Below, one piece after another: positions 6,569 through 9,081 of a stretch of 9,081 bases of DNA. The stretch lies in the NCBI RefSeq assembly GCF_937920395.1, contig NZ_CALEVF010000348.1:1-9081 (forward strand), read 5' to 3'. Below the pieces are notes generated by a model. The model saw only the letters and a program-made list of their open reading frames with translations, had not been told where the DNA came from and made no database searches. The stretch's first letter is position 1, and every line of letters begins with the position of its first letter. Source of the stretch: an uncultured Clostridium sp. (lineage in GTDB: Bacteria; Bacillota; Clostridia; Clostridiales; Clostridiaceae). Both the position numbers and the translations under genes were made by a program.

Positions 6569-6628
6569 GGAGGTGAAACTTTATTAAACGGGGGCACCTT
6601 TTAGACCTTGTTTAATAAGGGGAGGTGA
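6569..6628 (+). ncRNA. Structured non-coding element: hairpin with anti-Shine-Dalgarno loop between two Shine-Dalgarno-like sites
   Basis: Bases 6579-6593 pair with 6606-6620 in a 15-base-pair stem (core TTATTAAAC / GTTTAATAA, plus GGGG / CCTT and outer pairs, with three G-U wobbles). The 12-base loop GCACCTTTTAGA carries CACCT. Identical GGAGGTGA sequences flank the hairpin at 6569-6576 and 6621-6628, and each can pair with the loop CACCT. No open reading frame with a good start follows either site, and no T-run follows the stem, so it is neither a normal ribosome site nor a standard terminator. It begins 17 bases after the stop of the 222-aa gene. A control RNA, a recombination or transfer site, or a decayed gene start are all possible. 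Confidence 0.4.
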
Positions 6629-6646
6629 TAATTTAAAATTATATTA

Positions 6647-6674
6647 TTGACTCAAATGTGTTTCTTCATATAAA
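6647..6674 (+). promoter_or_regulatory. Possible rightward promoter
   Basis: TTGACT (6647-6652) and TATAAA (6669-6674) are separated by 16 bases. The -10 overlaps the left arm of the inverted repeat at 6668-6719. A transcript from here would run antisense into the 3' end of the TetR gene; no coding gene follows on this strand. Confidence 0.3.
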
Positions 6675-6719
6675 TAAAACATCTATATTCACATAATTAG
6701 CTAGTTGTTTTATTTATAT
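6668..6719. repeat. 14-bp perfect inverted repeat after the TetR gene; possible bidirectional terminator
   Basis: ATATAAATAAAACA (6668-6681) is matched exactly by TGTTTTATTTATAT (6706-6719) around a 24-base spacer, 17 bases past the TetR stop. The arms are A-rich then T-rich when read from either side, as in bidirectional terminators, but there is only one G-C pair per stem and the loop is long, so a weak terminator or a protein-binding or element-end repeat are both possible. Confidence 0.5.
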
Positions 6720-6736
6720 ATGTAGGAATATTAATG

Positions 6737-7375
6737 CTATTTTTTATTAAGAGTTATAAGGGGAATTATTAAATGATCAACAATATGTTCTACATATTTC
6801 ATTTCAATTGGTTTTCCAGTGCTTATGAGTTTATAACATAATAATGCAGGACCTACATCTGCCAGAAGTTTTAGTTGATGTTCATCTATTTTGATATTCA
6901 TGGTGCACTCTATGGCATCACGAAATACATATGTCTGATTTGTTATACATTCCAAGTGGATAGCTTCGGATAATGATTTATCCCTGCTTATTGCTGTTGC
7001 AATTGAGAGCATTACCTTTTGCCTAACCTCATCATTTACCCCAAAATATGTGCTAAGCAATTCACAAAAATAATTTCTAAAATTATCGTCACAGCGTTTA
7101 GGGTCAACCTTCTGCTCGCAAGGTAAGATAAATGTTATAGCTTCTGCCATAAGATAGGGCTTAGATTTCCATCTACGGTACAAGGTAGCCTTTCCTGCAT
7201 GGGCACGCAGCGCTATAGCGTCCATGGTTACACAGTCGTATCCTTGCTCTGCAACAAGCTCTAAGGCTGCCTTAAGAATAGCGAGATCACGTAGTTTATC
7301 AATAGGCCTTCCAAGTTTTGCTGGAATTTTTTCTTCGACATTTTCAATAAAATCGGATTTGTTAGTTATATCCAT
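6737..7375 (-). CDS. TetR/AcrR-family transcriptional repressor
   Basis: This 212-aa protein has the TetR layout. A basic GRP motif lies at 22-24 and the first helix is ILKAALELVAEQGYD (33-47). The helix-turn-helix spans 49-71 (TMDAIALRAHAGKATLYRRWKSK), where KATLYRRWKSK is the hallmark recognition-helix end. An all-helical ligand-binding and dimerisation domain fills 80-212. Length is normal. CGAGGTG (7384-7390) lies eight bases before the ATG. TetR proteins of this kind usually repress a divergent efflux pump or themselves and release DNA on binding a small molecule. Here the divergent side has no pump, only a 346-bp gap and ftsH. The gene is clearly richer in G+C than the DNA around it, suggesting a different origin. 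The inducer cannot be deduced. Confidence 0.92.
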   Translation of the reverse strand: MDITNKSDFIENVEEKIPAKLGRPIDKLRDLAILKAALELVAEQGYDCVTMDAIALRAHAGKATLYRRWKSKPYLMAEAITFILPCEQKVDPKRCDDNFRNYFCELLSTYFGVNDEVRQKVMLSIATAISRDKSLSEAIHLECITNQTYVFRDAIECTMNIKIDEHQLKLLADVGPALLCYKLISTGKPIEMKYVEHIVDHLIIPLITLNKK

Positions 7376-7406
7376 ACTTTAAACACCTCGTTCTCAGTTT
7401 TCTATA

Positions 7407-7435
7407 AATATAACACAATGAAAATTTTATTTCAA
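7407..7435 (-). promoter_or_regulatory. Promoter of the TetR-family gene
   Basis: On the minus strand TTGAAA (7430-7435) and TATATT (7407-7412) are separated by exactly 17 bases, a good vegetative promoter. The -10 lies 31 bases before the ATG at 7375, leaving a leader of about 25 bases with the ribosome site. Confidence 0.6.
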
Positions 7436-7464
7436 CATAACTGAACAAAGTAGTTTTGAAACTG

Positions 7465-7515
7465 TTGTGTTTTGATAGTGTCTATGATATACTCTCCTTT
7501 ATAAACATAGTATAT
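7465..7515 (+). promoter_or_regulatory. Rightward promoter with overlapping inverted repeat, candidate TetR operator
   Basis: TTGTGT (7465-7470), a 17-base spacer and TATACT (7488-7493) form a plausible promoter facing ftsH. ATATACT (7487-7493) is matched by AGTATAT (7509-7515), so the dyad covers the -10 and the likely transcription start. CTATG (7482-7486) and CATAG (7506-7510) form a second dyad in the same space. Its place between the divergent TetR gene and ftsH fits a repressor site. Downstream, up to about 7560, there are AAGGGTGG/AAGG ribosome-site-like sequences but no open reading frame longer than six codons. Confidence 0.42.
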
Positions 7516-7579
7516 GAAAGGGTGGAAGGGTTAAAGTAATAGGATAAGTAAATAAATTTAAAAAAAATTAAACTTTATT

Positions 7580-7607
7580 ATGAACTTCTGTCAATTAAGG
7601 ATATAAT
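7580..7607 (+). promoter_or_regulatory. ftsH: Candidate proximal promoter of ftsH
   Basis: TATAAT at 7602-7607 is consensus, with ATGAAC (7580-7585) 16 bases upstream as a weak -35. The start would be near 7614 and the untranslated leader about 108 bases, AT-rich, with no recognised riboswitch. Confidence 0.4.
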
Positions 7608-7705
7608 ATAGAAGGTATTATTAATCAATAGAATTTTTTAATAGGGTTAAGTATACAATAAGTGAGGTATTAAGAACATAAAGAAGTTAAGTAATATATT
7701 GAGAA

Positions 7706-7720
7706 AGAGAGGTGTTCTCT
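7706..7720 (+). promoter_or_regulatory. ftsH: ftsH ribosome binding site inside a small hairpin
   Basis: GAGAGGTG precedes the ATG at 7722 by about seven bases and fixes the start. AGAGA (7706-7710) and TCTCT (7716-7720) can pair and leave GGTGT in the loop, so the ribosome site may be partly masked in the RNA. The stem is only five pairs, so any effect would be mild. Confidence 0.35.
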
Positions 7721-7721
7721 G

Positions 7722-9081
7722 ATGAAAAAAAGATCAGGTATTGCTGCATGGACTATAATTTTTGTTGTTGTTGCAGTATTTATGCTTTCTAAAACAGATC
7801 AGAAATCAACTATTATTAATTTTAATCAATTTCAAAGTGATTGGACCAGTAATACTGTAAAAAGTTTTGTGGTTGAAGTAGATCAAATGACAGTTTCTGG
7901 AACATTAAAAAATGGAACTACATATAAAACGATTGTTCCATCAGCCAGACTATTTCAATTTATTAAGGATCATCCAAAGAGTGAAAGTGTTCAGGAAACG
8001 TATGTAAAACCACCAACTATTCCAGTGTGGTTACAGTACTTGCCTAATGTATTATTGATTTTAATGCTTGTAGGTTTTGGATTTATATTTATGAAACAAT
8101 CAAAAGGTGCCGGTGGAAGCGGTGGTGTAATGAAATTTGGGAAAAGTAAGGCAAAACTTGCCGATCCTAGTAAGAAGAAAGTTAGTTTTAATGATGTTGC
8201 AGGAGCAGATGAAGAAAAAGCAGAGCTTGCAGAGATAGTTGATTTTTTAAAACAACCTAAAAGATATATGGAAATGGGTGCTCGTATCCCCAAGGGAGTA
8301 TTATTAATAGGACCCCCAGGAACGGGAAAAACATTACTTGCAAGAGCAATATCTGGAGAGGCTGGAGTCCCATTTTTTAGCATTTCAGGTTCGGATTTTG
8401 TAGAAATGTTTGTAGGTGTTGGTGCTTCTAGAGTAAGAGATTTATTTGAACAGGCTAAAAAGAATTCACCTTGTATAATTTTTATAGATGAAATTGATGC
8501 CGTCGGAAGACAAAGAGGTGCAGGTGTTGGTGGTGGAAATGATGAAAGAGAACAAACATTAAACCAACTTCTAGTTGAAATGGATGGTTTCGGAGAAAAT
8601 GAAGGAATAATTATGATTGCAGCTACGAATAGATCTGATGTACTTGATCCAGCACTACTAAGACCGGGTAGATTTGATAGACAAATACTTGTAGGAGTAC
8701 CTGATAGAAAAGGTAGAGAGGAAATCTTAGCAGTTCATTCTAAGAATAAGCATCTTGCACCAGAAGTTAAACTTAGCGTACTTGCTAAAAGGACACCTGG
8801 ATTTACAGGTGCAGATATTGAAAATTTAATGAATGAATCAGCACTTTTAACTGTTCGAAAAGATAAAAAGTTGATTGGAATGGAAGAACTTGAAGAAGCG
8901 GCTACAAGAATAATGGCTGGTCCTGAAAAGAAAAGTAGAGTGGTTAGCGAAGATGATAGAAGACTTACAGCATATCATGAAGCAGGCCACGCAATTGTAA
9001 TGAATTTACTTCCAAACTCTGACCCAGTTCATCAGATAAGTATAGTTCCAAGAGGAAGGGCTGGTGGATATACTATGCGTC
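7722..9081 (+). CDS. ftsH: ATP-dependent membrane zinc metalloprotease FtsH, 3' end beyond the window
   Basis: The first 453 codons of FtsH are present; the family is usually about 600-650 aa, so the last quarter is missing. FtsH forms a hexamer in the cytoplasmic membrane and unfolds and degrades misfolded membrane proteins and short-lived regulators. Two membrane segments, at about 8-22 and 103-124, flank a short extracytoplasmic domain. The AAA+ module follows: Walker A GPPGTGKT (197-204, Lys203), pore motif around [10 protein letters not shown], Walker B IIFIDE (Asp256, Glu257), sensor Asn303 and second-region-of-homology arginines Arg317 and Arg320. The protease domain opens with the zinc motif HEAGH (His419, Glu420, His423); the third zinc ligand lies past the window end. 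The linker has a glycine-rich patch (about 129-135). The gene is not next to tilS or hpt, its common neighbours, so it may be a second copy in the genome. Confidence 0.97.
   Translation, partial: MKKRSGIAAWTIIFVVVAVFMLSKTDQKSTIINFNQFQSDWTSNTVKSFVVEVDQMTVSGTLKNGTTYKTIVPSARLFQFIKDHPKSESVQETYVKPPTIPVWLQYLPNVLLILMLVGFGFIFMKQSKGAGGSGGVMKFGKSKAKLADPSKKKVSFNDVAGADEEKAELAEIVDFLKQPKRYMEMGARIPKGVLLIGPPGTGKTLLARAISGEAGVPFFSISGSDFVEMFVGVGASRVRDLFEQAKKNSPCIIFIDEIDAVGRQRGAGVGGGNDEREQTLNQLLVEMDGFGENEGIIMIAATNRSDVLDPALLRPGRFDRQILVGVPDRKGREEILAVHSKNKHLAPEVKLSVLAKRTPGFTGADIENLMNESALLTVRKDKKLIGMEELEEAATRIMAGPEKKSRVVSEDDRRLTAYHEAGHAIVMNLLPNSDPVHQISIVPRGRAGGYTMR

Noticed and set aside
7514..7534. Six-codon open frame (M-K-G-W-K-G) after the rightward promoter, as a leader peptide
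   Set aside because: It has no ribosome site before its ATG and no attenuator-like hairpin pair after it.
7494..7721. Riboswitch or other known leader RNA before ftsH
   Set aside because: I find no recognisable conserved core or strong stem; the leader is AT-rich with only the small hairpin next to the start codon.
7991..8383. 130-aa open frame on the minus strand
   Set aside because: It lies wholly inside ftsH, antisense to the well-conserved membrane linker and Walker A region, and has no ribosome site.

Overview
The window is AT-rich, with strong AGGAGG-type ribosome binding sites and proteins that read like low-GC Firmicutes. The coding style fits Clostridium; a proteolytic C. botulinum/C. 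sporogenes-type genome would be plausible, but I cannot name the species from sequence alone.

Left part (1-2044). The first ~46 bases carry two copies of a GTGGAA-type direct repeat ending in CA, which looks like one end of an insertion sequence (IS21-like) lying mostly outside the window. Next, on the minus strand, come an aldo/keto reductase of the YghZ / L-glyceraldehyde-3-phosphate reductase group and two unrecognised small membrane proteins (106 and 119 aa). The region before the 106-aa gene holds a strong operator-like palindrome.

Centre (2112-5883). A complete tnpA-tnpB-tnpC set of the Tn554 family reads leftward: two tyrosine recombinases of different size followed by a small coiled-coil helper. 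The genes are tightly packed and translationally coupled, and both recombinases keep their R-H-R-H-Y residues. No resistance gene is present. If the element carries cargo, it is the small membrane protein genes downstream. A 313-bp AT-rich region with repeated ACTATA motifs lies in front of tnpA.

Right-centre (5884-6736). A divergent gene encodes a 222-aa protein with a C-terminal ribbon-helix-helix DNA-binding domain, an AT-hook-like GRP and an Asn/Glu repeat tract. It is a candidate regulator or DNA-organising protein of the mobile element. It is followed by a structured non-coding stretch: a 15-bp hairpin whose loop is complementary to the Shine-Dalgarno-like sequences on both sides, then a 14-bp perfect inverted repeat.

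Right part (6737-9081). A TetR-family regulator, visibly richer in G+C than its neighbours, is transcribed leftward and faces a 346-bp intergenic region with promoters in both directions and an inverted repeat over the rightward promoter. The 5' three quarters of ftsH, encoding the membrane AAA+ zinc protease, follow and run off the window. No drug-efflux gene accompanies the TetR, so its target is either ftsH, itself, or a gene that has been lost.
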